From positions 496,001-560,000 of the forward strand of contig NZ_CP012410.1 of assembly GCF_001274535.1 (NCBI RefSeq): a stretch of 64,000 nt of DNA, in the 5' to 3' direction. A program made the position numbers and the translations under genes. This document shows positions 44,912 to 54,696 of this stretch, piece after piece; the stretch's first letter is position 1; every line of letters begins with the position of its first letter. Below the pieces are notes generated by a model that searched no databases, was not told where the DNA came from, and saw only the letters and a list, made by a program, of their open reading frames with translations. This stretch comes from Leptotrichia sp. oral taxon 212 (GTDB lineage: Bacteria > Fusobacteriota > Fusobacteriia > Fusobacteriales > Leptotrichiaceae).

Positions 44912-45898
44912 GTGAGCTTAAAAAAAATAAAAGAAAATTTTTATGAAGAGTTAGGAATGAATAAGTATGATTTTTTTGAAAAAGTAGCTGATTATATAGG
45001 AAACTTTCCTATAATTATAGATGGCTTTTATTTTGATAATACAAGTGTTGGAGATGGAGAATATTTGTACGCCTCTATAAATAATGTTAGTTACGAAATT
45101 GATACTGTATCAAAAGAAGTAAAAAAAGGAAACTCTGGATGTATATATGTTTTTTATTCTGAAGAAGATGAAATTGAAGTTTATTACGAATATGAAGAAC
45201 TTTTGCTTTATTTTGTTACTTATTATTTAAAAAATATCCATTGTTATGGGGATATGATAGGATTTATAGAGCAAGAATTAATAAAATATTCCATATATAA
45301 AAATGAATTTAGAAATTATAAAGTGAATTTAAATGTTAAAAATATTTTTATAAGAGATAATCTTAGAAATTTTCTTTATAATTATAATTTAGATGAAAAT
45401 AAATATATCTTAGGTCTTATAAATTATCAATTAAAAGAAATAAATTATTGGGATATCAATATAAAAAAGAAATTTTTTTCATATTTATTAGGTTCAAATA
45501 ATTTAAAAGAATTTCTGAATGAAAATAAGAAAAAATTTATAGAAAAAGAAAAGATTTTTTTTGGAATGTATGATGGTTATGATATAAAATTTGTTGTTTC
45601 CGAAAAAGATGAGGGTTTTATAATAGAATATAATAACTATTTTTTGATGAGCCATAATAGTGGAATGAATCTTTTATATGGAAATAGTTATGGTAAATTT
45701 AGTAATCTTATATATGAAAAAGAGGCAAAAGTACTCATACCAGAAAAATATAAAAATGAAAGAGAAAAAGAAAATATAGAAATAATTTCTAAAAAAGATT
45801 TTTTAAAAGAACTTGAAATTATTGTTAATGCTTATGAAGATATTTATAATGATAATGAAGTTCAAAAAATGTTTGAAGACTTTAAAGAAAATTTTTAG
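44912..45898 (+). CDS. Candidate immunity protein for EndoU-like toxin
   Basis: 328 residues from GTG 44912, preceded by GAAAGGAAGGAG, 16 bases after the toxin stop; an in-frame TTG at 44879 inside the toxin lacks a ribosome binding site. Rich in Tyr, Asn, Lys and Glu, no signal peptide or membrane helix, so cytoplasmic, as expected against an RNase. Larger than most immunity proteins; no recognised domain. Function inferred from position. Confidence 0.55.
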   Translation: MSLKKIKENFYEELGMNKYDFFEKVADYIGNFPIIIDGFYFDNTSVGDGEYLYASINNVSYEIDTVSKEVKKGNSGCIYVFYSEEDEIEVYYEYEELLLYFVTYYLKNIHCYGDMIGFIEQELIKYSIYKNEFRNYKVNLNVKNIFIRDNLRNFLYNYNLDENKYILGLINYQLKEINYWDINIKKKFFSYLLGSNNLKEFLNENKKKFIEKEKIFFGMYDGYDIKFVVSEKDEGFIIEYNNYFLMSHNSGMNLLYGNSYGKFSNLIYEKEAKVLIPEKYKNEREKENIEIISKKDFLKELEIIVNAYEDIYNDNEVQKMFEDFKENF

Positions 45899-45930
45899 AC
45901 GAAAATATATTTTTGTTTTTATTTTTACAT

Positions 45931-47864
45931 AAACAATCATAGGCGATTACAGAGTCATAAAAGGAGGAGGCCTAGTATTAGGTGGAGTTTCAACCTGTCT
46001 GGAAACAGCTGGTGGTGGATGTGGAGTTGCAGCAGTAGGAGCAGCAAATATAGGTTTTGGAATCAGTGATGGAATAGAAGGTTTAGGATATGCATTTTCT
46101 GGTAAAGGGAACTCTACATTCAAGATTGACAGTTATGTTGGAAAAGATATCCAAAATTATGATACAATGACAACAACAGGAGGTTCAATAGGAGTTTCAC
46201 TTGGAGGGAAACCGAAAATTACCAATGTTGGATTCAATCAGGACAGCAGGGATAAGCAGGGTATTACAAGAAATACAGTAGTTGGAGATGTTGAGATAAC
46301 AGAAGCTGAAGGAAGTCCAATAAACAGGGATATTACAAGAGCCAATGAAGTAACTAAGGACACTCATAGCAGAACAAATATCAATGTGGAGCCACAGGTT
46401 ATAGAATATATTTCAAACCCAGCAAAGTTTAAGGAAGATCTGGAAGTAGCAATACTTGAAGGAAAAGCAACAGGGGAAACAGTATTAAAATCCATAGAAA
46501 ATGCTGTAAATGGTGGGAAAGAAGATATTGGAGACCCTGAAAGAAGAGCAATAAATGAAATCAAGGAAGCTGTGATAAGGGTAAAGACGGCACCGCAGAT
46601 GGAAAGTATAGCGGAAGCAAAAGACCTTAACTCACCTGATGTACTTGAGAAACTTGGTATAGCTGCGATAGAAAAATATGATCCGTATGACCCTAATCTT
46701 CCGATAAAAGTAAGACGGAGAGTGGAAAAGACACTTGAGGATGGAAAAATTCCCGGAGTATTCTATGACAAGACGACAAACAAGATATTTGTGTATAAGG
46801 GAATGGAAGATGACTTAGAAATACGTGCAGGTATAGCAAGGGAATGGAAGATATCTGAAGACCTTAAGGACGGAAAAGGCAAGCCGAATGAAGAAGGCAG
46901 ACTGAAAGAGACAGTAGCAGGAGAACTGGCTTATGATGACATGATGAAGCAGGGACGTGAAGGGAAGACGGGAACCATAAGCACAGACAGGTTTGCAGAT
47001 GCCGTAATGGATGAAGACAGTGAGGTTACGAGTGATTCTTCCGATGTGTATGTAGATTTATATATCGAAAAAATTATAGAAGAAACAAAAGAAATACTAG
47101 CACCATTAAAATCAAGTAATTTAAATATGGAGCAAAAGAGAAATATATTAGCACAATATGACAAAAAATTTTCACAAAATCAAGTCCTTGCTAAAATAAA
47201 TAAAATAAAATTAGAAAGTCCTTATGAAGGTATTTATATCTTAGGTTCTGATATGCCGGAATATTTAATTGGAATTATAAAAAATGACAATCTATATTTA
47301 CATGATTTTGATCCAGTTGCTTGGAATAGAGTAAAAAATAGAGAAGAATATAAAAAAATGCAAAATAAACTTATTCAAAATGGTGAAATATTACTGAAAG
47401 AATATTTAAAAAATCATCCTTATTTAGAAAAGAGTAATCAAATTAAAAATGTGAGTCAAGAAGTAAAAAATCCAAAAAGTAAAAATGAACGAACAAGAGA
47501 TTCTAGATTACAAACTTCTGAAAAATTTGTAGGAATTGAAGAACTTGATATAAAAAGAAGACAAGAAAAAAATAAGGAAATTCCTGATTTAGTAAATAGT
47601 ATGGAATTTGCATTAGGAACTTCTTCAATGATAGGAACACTAATATTTCATAAAGTAAAAAATAATGATGGAAGTATAGATTTAACTGTGAAATTAAAAT
47701 ATAATCTTACTGATGATTTTGCAAAAGTATATGGGAAATATGGTCCAGAGTATGGGAAACCTTATCATATGATAGGGAAAACAGAATATCACACTTATAA
47801 AAAAATAAAATCTCATTTTAAAAATGAAACAGAATATCTTAATTATATAAAGGATTTAAAATAA
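45931..47864 (+). pseudogene. Chimeric orphan pretoxin with unassigned toxin tip
   Basis: An open frame begins TIIGDYRVIKGGG after a stop at 45928-45930, carries the glycine-rich two-cysteine segment, and at 46107-46120 (GKGNS) switches in frame to an FHA/pretoxin stretch that in the longer fragment lies well before that segment (compare 40363). It then repeats IAAIEKYDPYDPNLP to RFADAVMDEDSEVT, almost identical in DNA to 40810-41260, and ends with a new tip of about 270 residues beyond 47030 (SSDVYVDLYIEKII to YLNYIKDLK). No family recognised for the tip. No export domain; ATG 46167 is internal. Confidence 0.65.
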
Positions 47865-48571
47865 TGAAAAAATTTTTTTTTGCTATATTTAGTGTCACAT
47901 TCTTTTTTTTCATGTTTATAAGTGGAAAAAAGATAAAAGAAAACAAACAATTAAATTTAAATGAAAAGTATCGTATAATTAAATACCAAGGATACACCTT
48001 TGATGAGCAAGTAGAGTATTTGCTTATTGGACCAGAATACAATATAATTTTTTATGAAGAAAAAAATATAAGCAAAGCAACACTTGATTATTATGGAGAT
48101 GTAGAAAGTCTTGAGAAAATAAATGGTTTGTGGGTTGGTAAATTAGCACAGTATCATAAAATTTCAGGAAAAGATTACCTAGGAAGAGAGCTCTTTTATT
48201 TAGGAGAAGTTGGACAAGAAAATCATAAGAAATTTTTGGAAAATTATCGTGAATATTTTATAATAGGAGAAAATATTGAAAAATTTAATTTGACTTATCA
48301 AGAAGTAATATATTACATTAAATCAACAATAAATTTTAAAGATCCAAATAAATTTATACAAAGATATGGAAATGAGAGTGATTTTACATATGAATACTTA
48401 AAAAAACAATATAATTTTGTTTCAAAAGGTTATAATTTTAATGATGAACAATTATTAAAAATATTTAAAAAAAGAAAATATATATCAATATTAATTATAG
48501 TATTGATATTATTAATAGAGTTGATATTTTATAAAACTATAAAAAATCATAAAAAAAATAAAGCTAAGTAA
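47864..48571 (+). CDS. Candidate membrane immunity protein for the chimeric cassette
   Basis: 235 residues; its ATG shares the last A of the toxin TAA (TAATG). An N-terminal hydrophobic helix (about 4-20) and a C-terminal one (about 204-222) bracket a soluble domain, which would be periplasmic if both span the inner membrane. No family recognised. Suggests protection at or outside the inner membrane. Confidence 0.55.
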   Translation: MKKFFFAIFSVTFFFFMFISGKKIKENKQLNLNEKYRIIKYQGYTFDEQVEYLLIGPEYNIIFYEEKNISKATLDYYGDVESLEKINGLWVGKLAQYHKISGKDYLGRELFYLGEVGQENHKKFLENYREYFIIGENIEKFNLTYQEVIYYIKSTINFKDPNKFIQRYGNESDFTYEYLKKQYNFVSKGYNFNDEQLLKIFKKRKYISILIIVLILLIELIFYKTIKNHKKNKAK

Positions 48572-48592
48572 GAAATATAATGTACTGCCCCA

Positions 48593-48872
48593 AAAGGGAG
48601 ATATAAATGCCGATGCTATGGAACTTAAAGGGAATGACAGGTTCGGAGACAAAAAGAACTATCAGAAATACAGCTCAAGAGAACATGTAGGCTCGGCAAT
48701 AGTGATAGAAAAGGGTACAGGGAACTTTAGGATAGGGTCAAATGCCCATATATCAGGGACAGTTACATCAGTTGAAAGTAATATATATTTTGGAGACAAT
48801 ACCTATGTAAGTGGAAAAGTTACTACGGATTCAAGACAGCTCCATATGGTCTTTGTTGCTAGAATAAATTAA
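48593..48872 (+). pseudogene. FHA-repeat remnant with internal deletion
   Basis: The frame GDINADAMELKGNDRFGD through YSSREHVGSAIV matches 38730-38830 almost base for base, then jumps directly to GNFRIGSNAHISGTVTS, which in the longer fragment lies about 190 bases further. It ends shortly after DSRQLH. A deleted duplicate of the TpsA backbone, nonfunctional. Confidence 0.75.
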
Positions 48873-48889
48873 AAAAGAAAACTTGGCAT

Positions 48890-48923
48890 CAGACAGTCTG
48901 AAAAATTCCAGGCTGTCTGTTTT
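48890..48923 (+). terminator. Terminator, copy 1 of a shared hairpin
   Basis: CAGACAGTCTG (48890-48900) pairs with CAGGCTGTCTG (48909-48919), loop AAAAATTC, then TTTT. A close copy ends the module at 51382. Confidence 0.75.
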
Positions 48924-48925
48924 AT

Positions 48926-50662
48926 GAAAATATTAGTAATTTGATAGGAGATGGAAGCCAGAAACTGACGGATGAGAGTAAGGAAATGATAGTCAGGGAA
49001 GGATTTCTGCATACATTTATTACAAGAAACCTCAAATATGAGAAAACGCCTGATAAAATATATTCGGAACAGCCTGAAGTGAAGAAAAAGATAGAGGAAC
49101 TTCAGAAAAAGGCAAAAGAAAAGAGTGATAAGGACACAACATATTATGTCAGAGTGGACTCTAAAAATAAGACAGTTACAATGGAATCATCTCCGACAAC
49201 CAAAAGTCCATTCTATCATTTTTCAAATGATGTAGTAAAAGGTCCTGTTGTAGGAGCAGGAAATCTAGTTGAAGCAGAAAAGTTGACATGGACAGGTCAT
49301 CCAATAAAAGGAATTAAAAAGAGACTTGAAGGTATTGGTAACATACTTGGAGCAACAACACTGGGTATAGGAAGTTTTTTAGGAGATTTTGCAGACAGAT
49401 ATACTCCTGGAGAGGTACAGTATGGTACATCAGAAGAAGTTAACCGACGTCAAAAGACTGAAAATTTAGCAGTAAAGCTGCCAACGGATATATTGGTCAA
49501 CAGGGTGGTCAATGGCTTGGTATCAAAACAGTTTAAAATGAATAAAGCAGGAAATACAAACAGGGAAGTCGCTACTGTTGAAAATGCCTCAAAAGGTCCA
49601 GAATACATGAGGAAGGATAGTATTTTTATAAATGACGGTACACCTGGAGGAACAGTAAAGTTTGAAAGCCAGGTAGTAGGAAATTCTAATTATGAACTGT
49701 CGAAAATTACTAATACATATAATGGAAATACAGTAGTAAAAGCTACAAATAAAGTGACAGGAGAAATTCATAGCTTTAAAAACTTCGGTAATGCTCAGAC
49801 AGGAAACAGTCTTTCCGTAACAAATGCAAATACCTCCCTAGTTCCATTTAATCCAAATGTGGCAACAGGAGTAACGGTAACAACTTCATCTTCTGCAAGA
49901 ACGGTAACAGGGTCAATTGGTTCAAATCTGATTACATCAGGAAAGAGTGTGACAACACTGGAAGTACCAAAGAATCCTGTAGTTAAACCGTTTATTAAAC
50001 CTAAACAGGACATAGAAACAGTGAAGAAACCGGCTGTTACTTCTGAGAAACCTAAAACAGCAGAGAGAAGTCATTCTCAGGGAAGTAATAATCATAACAG
50101 TAATAAAGAAAGTTTTAATCAGAAAAGAAAAACAGGAGAAAACAAATCTGATAATGGAGATCTTTACTATGAAGGTCGGAAAGTTTATACTGCAAGTGAA
50201 CTGAATCAGTTAGGAAGAGGAAGCAACGCTACTCCTAACAGAGGAGTCGAATATATATTTGAAAAACCTGCAGGAAAGCCTGAAGCACAGGAATTTCAGT
50301 GGGGAACAACAGGAAGTATGATGCAACAAACCCCAGATGGACCGAAAAATGTAATTCCGGCTTTAAGATATGATAATCCTAATTCTCGAGGAATGAATTT
50401 CATAAAATTTGATGGAATTGAAGTAAGGGATGGTACAACTTATCTGATTGATGCGAAGAGAAATGTTCCTCATTGGAATAAAAGTGCTATGAAAAATTTG
50501 ACAAAAACATTTGATAGAATAAATGAAGCTAAAAATCAAAATCCAGAAATTAAAGTAATATATGAATTTCTAGGCGAAAAAGCAAAAGGACATTTTGATA
50601 AATGGCTTGAAAATAATAAATTTTATGAAGATACGATTGATGAAATAAGAATTAGAAAATAA
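48926..50662 (+). pseudogene. Orphan cassette with Tox-REase-5-like nuclease tip
   Basis: Frame without native start (TTG 48941 lacks a ribosome binding site) or secretion domain. It carries a pretoxin region with KLTDESKEMIVREGFLHTF and a low-complexity Ser/Thr/Pro/Lys linker (about 49900-50150). The tip contains VEYIFEKPAGKPEAQEFQWG, then GMNFIKFDGIEVRDGTTYLIDAKR and HFDKWLENNKF. The D...IDAK arrangement fits a PD-(D/E)xK nuclease of the Tox-REase-5 type, a DNA-damaging polymorphic toxin. A silent cassette unless recombined onto a TpsA. Confidence 0.7.
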
Positions 50663-50680
50663 TTTATAGAAAGGGAAAAA

Positions 50681-51373
50681 ATGAAGGAAGTAGAAAGAAC
50701 AATTCATTTATACAGAAAAGTAGATGTAAATGAATCAATGGAAGAAAGACATGAGAAAGTTATGGAAGGACTGTCAAAACTGGAAGCACCTTTAGGATTG
50801 AAAGATAGTGAAATTCCGGAAATACCTGACTTTGGGACAGAACTGGTATGTTTTTATGATGCTAAGAATATTAAAACTAAAGGTGTTTCAATAGAAGGTG
50901 TATATAGGTGGAGAGGACTTAAATATGTAATCTGGGATGAGTTACGTTATGAATTTAAGATAACATACAAGTTGATAGACTATAAGAAAATAATATATGA
51001 TAATCTTCCAAAAGTGATAAATATTTTTGATCCTTATGTTGCTGATGTTTTTGTTTCTCCAAGTTACTCGATTGCTTATAAAGAAAGCTATAAATCAGAA
51101 ATTTTAAAATTAAAGGAAAAAGGGTTAAAGATAGGAGAACTTCAAGATGTATTATTTACATTATCCCCAGTGATGTACTTCAATGAAGAGAGTTATAACA
51201 AGCTGATAAAAGTACCAAAGGAAGAACTTCTGGAAAGACTTAAGGGGAAAGCAAAGGGAGTGATGCTACTTGAAAAGGGTATATATATTATCTTTAATGA
51301 CAAGGCAGATATTACCTATGAAGAATTTGTAGAAATGAATAATACATTTAAGCCATTATTGGGATTAATTTAA
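50681..51373 (+). CDS. Candidate immunity protein (Imm52-like) for the REase toxin
   Basis: 230 residues, 18 bases after the toxin stop with GAAAGGGAAA before the ATG. Cytoplasmic, mixed alpha/beta, with FGTELVCFYDAKN, YRWRGLKYVIWDE and a C-terminal FKPLLGLI. Tox-REase-5 toxins commonly pair with Imm52-type proteins, and the general layout agrees, but I could not verify membership. A terminator follows directly, closing this module. Confidence 0.6.
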   Translation: MKEVERTIHLYRKVDVNESMEERHEKVMEGLSKLEAPLGLKDSEIPEIPDFGTELVCFYDAKNIKTKGVSIEGVYRWRGLKYVIWDELRYEFKITYKLIDYKKIIYDNLPKVINIFDPYVADVFVSPSYSIAYKESYKSEILKLKEKGLKIGELQDVLFTLSPVMYFNEESYNKLIKVPKEELLERLKGKAKGVMLLEKGIYIIFNDKADITYEEFVEMNNTFKPLLGLI

Positions 51374-51381
51374 TTGAATAT

Positions 51382-51415
51382 CAGACAGTCTGGAAAAATT
51401 CTGGACTGTCTGTTT
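51382..51415 (+). terminator. Terminator, copy 2 of a shared hairpin
   Basis: CAGACAGTC (51382-51390) pairs with GACTGTCTG (51404-51412), followed by TTTTG. Same stem sequence as at 48890. Confidence 0.75.
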
Positions 51416-51553
51416 TGTAAAAAAATTTTATAATGTGTATGGGTAAAAAACAAGAAAATTTTAACTTGTATGAAATATTTTCCATATATTGAGTTATATA
51501 AACAAGGAGCATACTTTTAAAGATAAAGCCATATAAAGAATATCTAAAATAAA

Positions 51554-51581
51554 TTGAAAATAATAGTTTTCAAGGTATAAT
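51554..51581 (+). promoter_or_regulatory. Promoter of the 51618 gene
   Basis: TTGAAA (51554-51559) and TATAAT (51576-51581) with a 16-bp spacer. The rest of 51421-51553 is AT-rich with nothing else recognisable. Confidence 0.65.
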
Positions 51582-51617
51582 TAAATTAAAGTAAAACTGT
51601 AAGGAGGTAATTACTTT

Positions 51618-52082
51618 ATGCAAAAATATTTTATGAATCCCATGACAGGAAAAACTATGAAGAATACTCATCTTTCTCATATTGTAAGTTATGGTTTAAA
51701 CAGAGAAGAAGAACATTTTATATTTACAAAGGTGGAAAAATTGAAGGCAGAAAAAAAGGAATTTTTTGATTATATTATCTGTAATGACTCTTTTCTCAAT
51801 ATGATAGCTGTATCTGGTTTTATTGTGATAATAAATCCGGAAGCAATGTCAGATGAGGAAATTGAAAGTTTTAATGAATGCTTTGAAGAAGCTGAAAATA
51901 CAATAATTGTTTCAACTAGAGATTTTAAAAGGAGAAAAAATTTTCCAATTTATTTCAATATAGCAATTGACCTCAGTAATCCTTTATGTGGAGAAACTTA
52001 CTATAATCTTATGAAATTTGGAGTTGAATATATGGAATATAAATTTTACTATGATTCATCTAAAAAATCGTTTTTAAGTTGA
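51618..52082 (+). CDS. Hypothetical protein, 154 residues
   Basis: Strong AAGGAGGT ribosome binding site and its own promoter show a real gene. The protein starts MQKYFMNPMTGKTMKN and contains a hydrophobic core (FLNMIAVSGFIVIINPEAM) and acidic helix (SDEEIESFNECFEEAEN). No signal peptide. I do not recognise a family. It lies alone between the toxin island and the pilus operon and could belong to either or neither. Confidence 0.7.
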   Translation: MQKYFMNPMTGKTMKNTHLSHIVSYGLNREEEHFIFTKVEKLKAEKKEFFDYIICNDSFLNMIAVSGFIVIINPEAMSDEEIESFNECFEEAENTIIVSTRDFKRRKNFPIYFNIAIDLSNPLCGETYYNLMKFGVEYMEYKFYYDSSKKSFLS

Positions 52083-52220
52083 TTTCATGTGTGTTATAAA
52101 ATTTATTCTGAGAGCTATAATCACTATATTTTTTGTATAGAACATGATTTAGAAATGTATTTAATATCATGTTTTTTTAGTGTAATAAAAATATAAAATG
52201 TAAAAATAATTAAAAATAGT

Positions 52221-52249
52221 TTGACAAATAATAAAAAATATAGTATAAA
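52221..52249 (+). promoter_or_regulatory. Promoter of the pilus operon
   Basis: TTGACA (52221-52226), a 17-bp spacer and TATAAA (52244-52249), 39 bases before the pilin ATG. Confidence 0.8.
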
Positions 52250-52287
52250 TAATTAAATAAAAATTAATAATAAAAGGTGGGATTATT

Positions 52288-52689
52288 ATGAAAAGTGAGG
52301 TAAAGAAAGCAAAAAAGTTTCAGAAGGGCTTTACTCTGGTTGAGGTTATTCTTGTTGTGGCAATAATTACAATAATATCAGCGATAGCAGTGCCACAGGT
52401 GGGAAAGTACCTGAATAAGGCAAACAGGAGTAAAATAATAGGGGCAATAGCAGAATTAAACAATTCATCAACATCTTGGAGCATCGATCATGGGGGAGAT
52501 ATACCAAATAGTTTACAGGACATATTCAATGAACAGGGAGATTTAAAGAAACTGGGAATAGGAGCAGATAGCAGCGGAAATTTCAAGATTGGAAATATTC
52601 ATGGGAAAATTTTATATAGCAACGGGGAAGTATATGCAAAGACAGACCCTAGCAGCAAGGCATTTCCAAATGAGGAAATCAGAAAATAA
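52288..52689 (+). CDS. Major type IV pilin / T2SS major pseudopilin
   Basis: 133 residues with AAGGTGGG upstream. A short basic leader ends at KG (G14), followed by FTLVEVILVVAIITIISAIAVP: the class III cleavage site with Phe at +1 and Glu at +5 (E19) and the hydrophobic assembly helix. The globular part is small (GspG-like size). The prepilin peptidase gene starts at its stop codon, so processing and substrate are co-expressed. Confidence 0.9.
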   Translation: MKSEVKKAKKFQKGFTLVEVILVVAIITIISAIAVPQVGKYLNKANRSKIIGAIAELNNSSTSWSIDHGGDIPNSLQDIFNEQGDLKKLGIGADSSGNFKIGNIHGKILYSNGEVYAKTDPSSKAFPNEEIRK

Positions 52690-53162
52690 TGTGTAGTAAT
52701 GATGCTGTTCATATATTAGAAATTATTGAATATATTGCTCTTTTTTACATATGCATAATAGATATAAGAAAGAAAATAATACCTGACAGAGGATTTATAA
52801 TACTTGTAATTATTGGATTATTAAAAGGTATGATAAACACAAATATAGAAGGATATTTTTTAGGAATGTGCGTCTATCCGATGCCATTAATAATTCTGTA
52901 TATACTGGAAGATTATTTTAAGAAGGAACTGATAGGATTTGGAGATATAAAGCTAATGATGGGAATTGGTGGAAATATGGGATATAAAAGTCTTGCAGAA
53001 GTGGTGAAATTCTATCATGTAGTATATTTTATTGCAGGAATTACAGTAATCCTATTTATGCTCTATGCAAAATATAAAGCGAAAAAAGCCGAGTATATTC
53101 CTTTTGCACCTTTTCTTGCTACAGGTTTTATTATGAGAGTGCTTAATATTCAAATAATATAA
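52689..53162 (+). CDS. Prepilin peptidase, catalytic domain only
   Basis: 157 residues, much shorter than PilD (about 280). It has the A24 aspartates: D25 in IIDIRKKIIPD and D86 in GFGDIKLM, within several membrane helices. The N-terminal cytoplasmic zinc/N-methyltransferase domain of classical PilD is absent, so cleaved pilins may lack N-methylation. Starts on the last base of the pilin stop (TAATG). Confidence 0.88.
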   Translation: MCSNDAVHILEIIEYIALFYICIIDIRKKIIPDRGFIILVIIGLLKGMINTNIEGYFLGMCVYPMPLIILYILEDYFKKELIGFGDIKLMMGIGGNMGYKSLAEVVKFYHVVYFIAGITVILFMLYAKYKAKKAEYIPFAPFLATGFIMRVLNIQII

Positions 53163-53182
53163 AAAAGGAGATATGTCTAATT

Positions 53183-53602
53183 GTGAAAAATAAAGGGGAA
53201 ACACTGGTTGAAAGTCTTTTATCCATATTTTTTGTTGCTGTTGTCCTGCCACCTGTTTCAAATTTGATTTTAAAGACTTTCAGAACTGACAGTAAGATTG
53301 ACAGGAAAAATATTTTTAACATGGAAACAGAAAATATATCAGAAATCTTAAAAACAAAAGATTACGCATTTCTGTACAGTCACATTGGAAAATACGTCAT
53401 ACAGAATAAAAATGATTTTTACAGTAAATTTGCAATAGAAGGAAAGTATCAGATACTGAAAGATACAGCTACTGTTGGAAAGAGGGAGCTGGAAATAAAA
53501 GCGACCGAAAATTACTATCTGAATGAAAAAGGGGAAAAGGAGCACATACTGGAAATAACTATAGACAGGAAAAAAGATTATTATTTTCCTGAAATAAAGT
53601 AA
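53183..53602 (+). CDS. Minor pilin/pseudopilin with Glu at +1
   Basis: 139 residues from GTG 53183, with AAAAGGAG upstream. MKNKG is followed by ETLVESLLSIFFVAVVLP, so cleavage after G5 would leave Glu at +1 rather than the usual Phe/Met, while Glu is also retained at +5. A single hydrophobic helix and a soluble domain follow. GspI/PilV-like by size and operon position. Confidence 0.75.
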   Translation: MKNKGETLVESLLSIFFVAVVLPPVSNLILKTFRTDSKIDRKNIFNMETENISEILKTKDYAFLYSHIGKYVIQNKNDFYSKFAIEGKYQILKDTATVGKRELEIKATENYYLNEKGEKEHILEITIDRKKDYYFPEIK

Positions 53603-53616
53603 AAAAGAGGGGGATT

Positions 53617-54096
53617 ATGAAAGGGGATAAGGCGGGTAAAAAAACAGGAGGATATCTGCTCCTTGAAATACTGATATGTCTGTTTCTGTTTTCGGTAGTT
53701 GTATTTATAATTTCAGTATTTTTAAAAAGAACTGTAATGATAGAAAAGAAAAAATCGAAAACTCAGAAATTGGAAGAAAATATACACTTTCTTACAGATA
53801 AGATTTCTGAAGATATATCAAACAGGGACAGGGAAGTTTTTGAGTATGAAGGAAGTATGGATAATTTTCATATAAAAGGAAATTATGTTTTATTTAGAAA
53901 AGACAGTTTATTTTATAAACTGGAATATACAAATAAGAAATTATATATATCAGAAGGAGTAAATTCTTTAAATATGGGAAGCAGGACGGCTCTAGGCGAA
54001 TATGAGAATCTGGGATTTAAAAGAGTGGATAGACTGCTTATGATTATAATGAAAAATGGGAAAGATGAAGAAGTTAAGATAATTAATTTAATGTAG
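53617..54096 (+). CDS. Minor pilin/pseudopilin (GspJ-like)
   Basis: 159 residues, GAGGGGG before the ATG. Leader MKGDKAGKKTGG ends at G12; the mature protein begins YLLLEILICLFLFSVVVF with Glu at +5. Third pilin-like gene in the operon, in the position of GspJ/PilW. The globular domain has beta-rich NFHIKGNYVLFRKDSLFY. Confidence 0.75.
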   Translation: MKGDKAGKKTGGYLLLEILICLFLFSVVVFIISVFLKRTVMIEKKKSKTQKLEENIHFLTDKISEDISNRDREVFEYEGSMDNFHIKGNYVLFRKDSLFYKLEYTNKKLYISEGVNSLNMGSRTALGEYENLGFKRVDRLLMIIMKNGKDEEVKIINLM

Positions 54097-54108
54097 GGGA
54101 GGAATACA

Positions 54109-54663
54109 GTGGAAAATAAAAAAAGGGGGGCAAGTCTTGTCTATGTTCTTATAATTTTATCTATAATTCTGACTTTTTCAACAGGATTTATCTATTTTGT
54201 GCATGAGCGTGGAAAAATAACAGTTTTAAGAGGAAAAAGTGATAAAAGCAGAAAAATATCAGACAGTTATCTGGCAGGTATGGAAAATAAAAATGCCGAA
54301 AGATTAGGAAACAGGGGTTTAAATGTTAACGGAAATCAGGAAGTTATAAAAGGGAAAAGTGATTATTTCAATAAAAAGTTCATAATAAGCACATCTGGTC
54401 AGAACGAACTGAAAAGGCTCATGTTTTCAGGTAATCATGAAGAAAGCATAGGGAACTTTAAAATAAAGGAAATAAAAGATTTTTCCGGAAACAAATATTC
54501 CCTGCCGCTTGAAGAAAATACAGTTTATAATAATCTGAAAATAATATATTTTAAGGAAGTATTAGGTAAAGAGGTAAATTACAGGGAAGAGCTGGAATTT
54601 AAAAGAATAGATTCCATGACAGTGGAGATTCGGGAAAAGAATGGCGGGTTTGTTTTAAATTGA
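54109..54663 (+). CDS. Pilin-like tip protein (GspK/PilX-like)
   Basis: 184 residues from GTG 54109 (GGGGAGG upstream). MENKKRG is followed by ASLVYVLIILSIILTFSTG: a pilin-like helix with no Glu at +5 (Tyr instead). Absence of Glu5 is characteristic of GspK/PilX proteins that cap the filament. Operon position after two minor pilins agrees. Confidence 0.7.
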   Translation: MENKKRGASLVYVLIILSIILTFSTGFIYFVHERGKITVLRGKSDKSRKISDSYLAGMENKNAERLGNRGLNVNGNQEVIKGKSDYFNKKFIISTSGQNELKRLMFSGNHEESIGNFKIKEIKDFSGNKYSLPLEENTVYNNLKIIYFKEVLGKEVNYREELEFKRIDSMTVEIREKNGGFVLN

Positions 54664-54696
54664 AGTATTAGGTATGAAAAAAAATTGAGGTGAAAG

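Noticed and set aside
48924-48946. Mini-frame ATGAAAATATTAGTAATTTGA after the terminator at 48890
   Set aside because: Six codons, no ribosome binding site, and located in the loop-to-tail region of a terminator; not a gene.
11067-51373. VENN-type CDI boundary motif
   Set aside because: I looked for VENN before each tip. Only weak look-alikes such as VENAS near 49580 and VENLL-type strings appear, so the classical boundary is not claimed.
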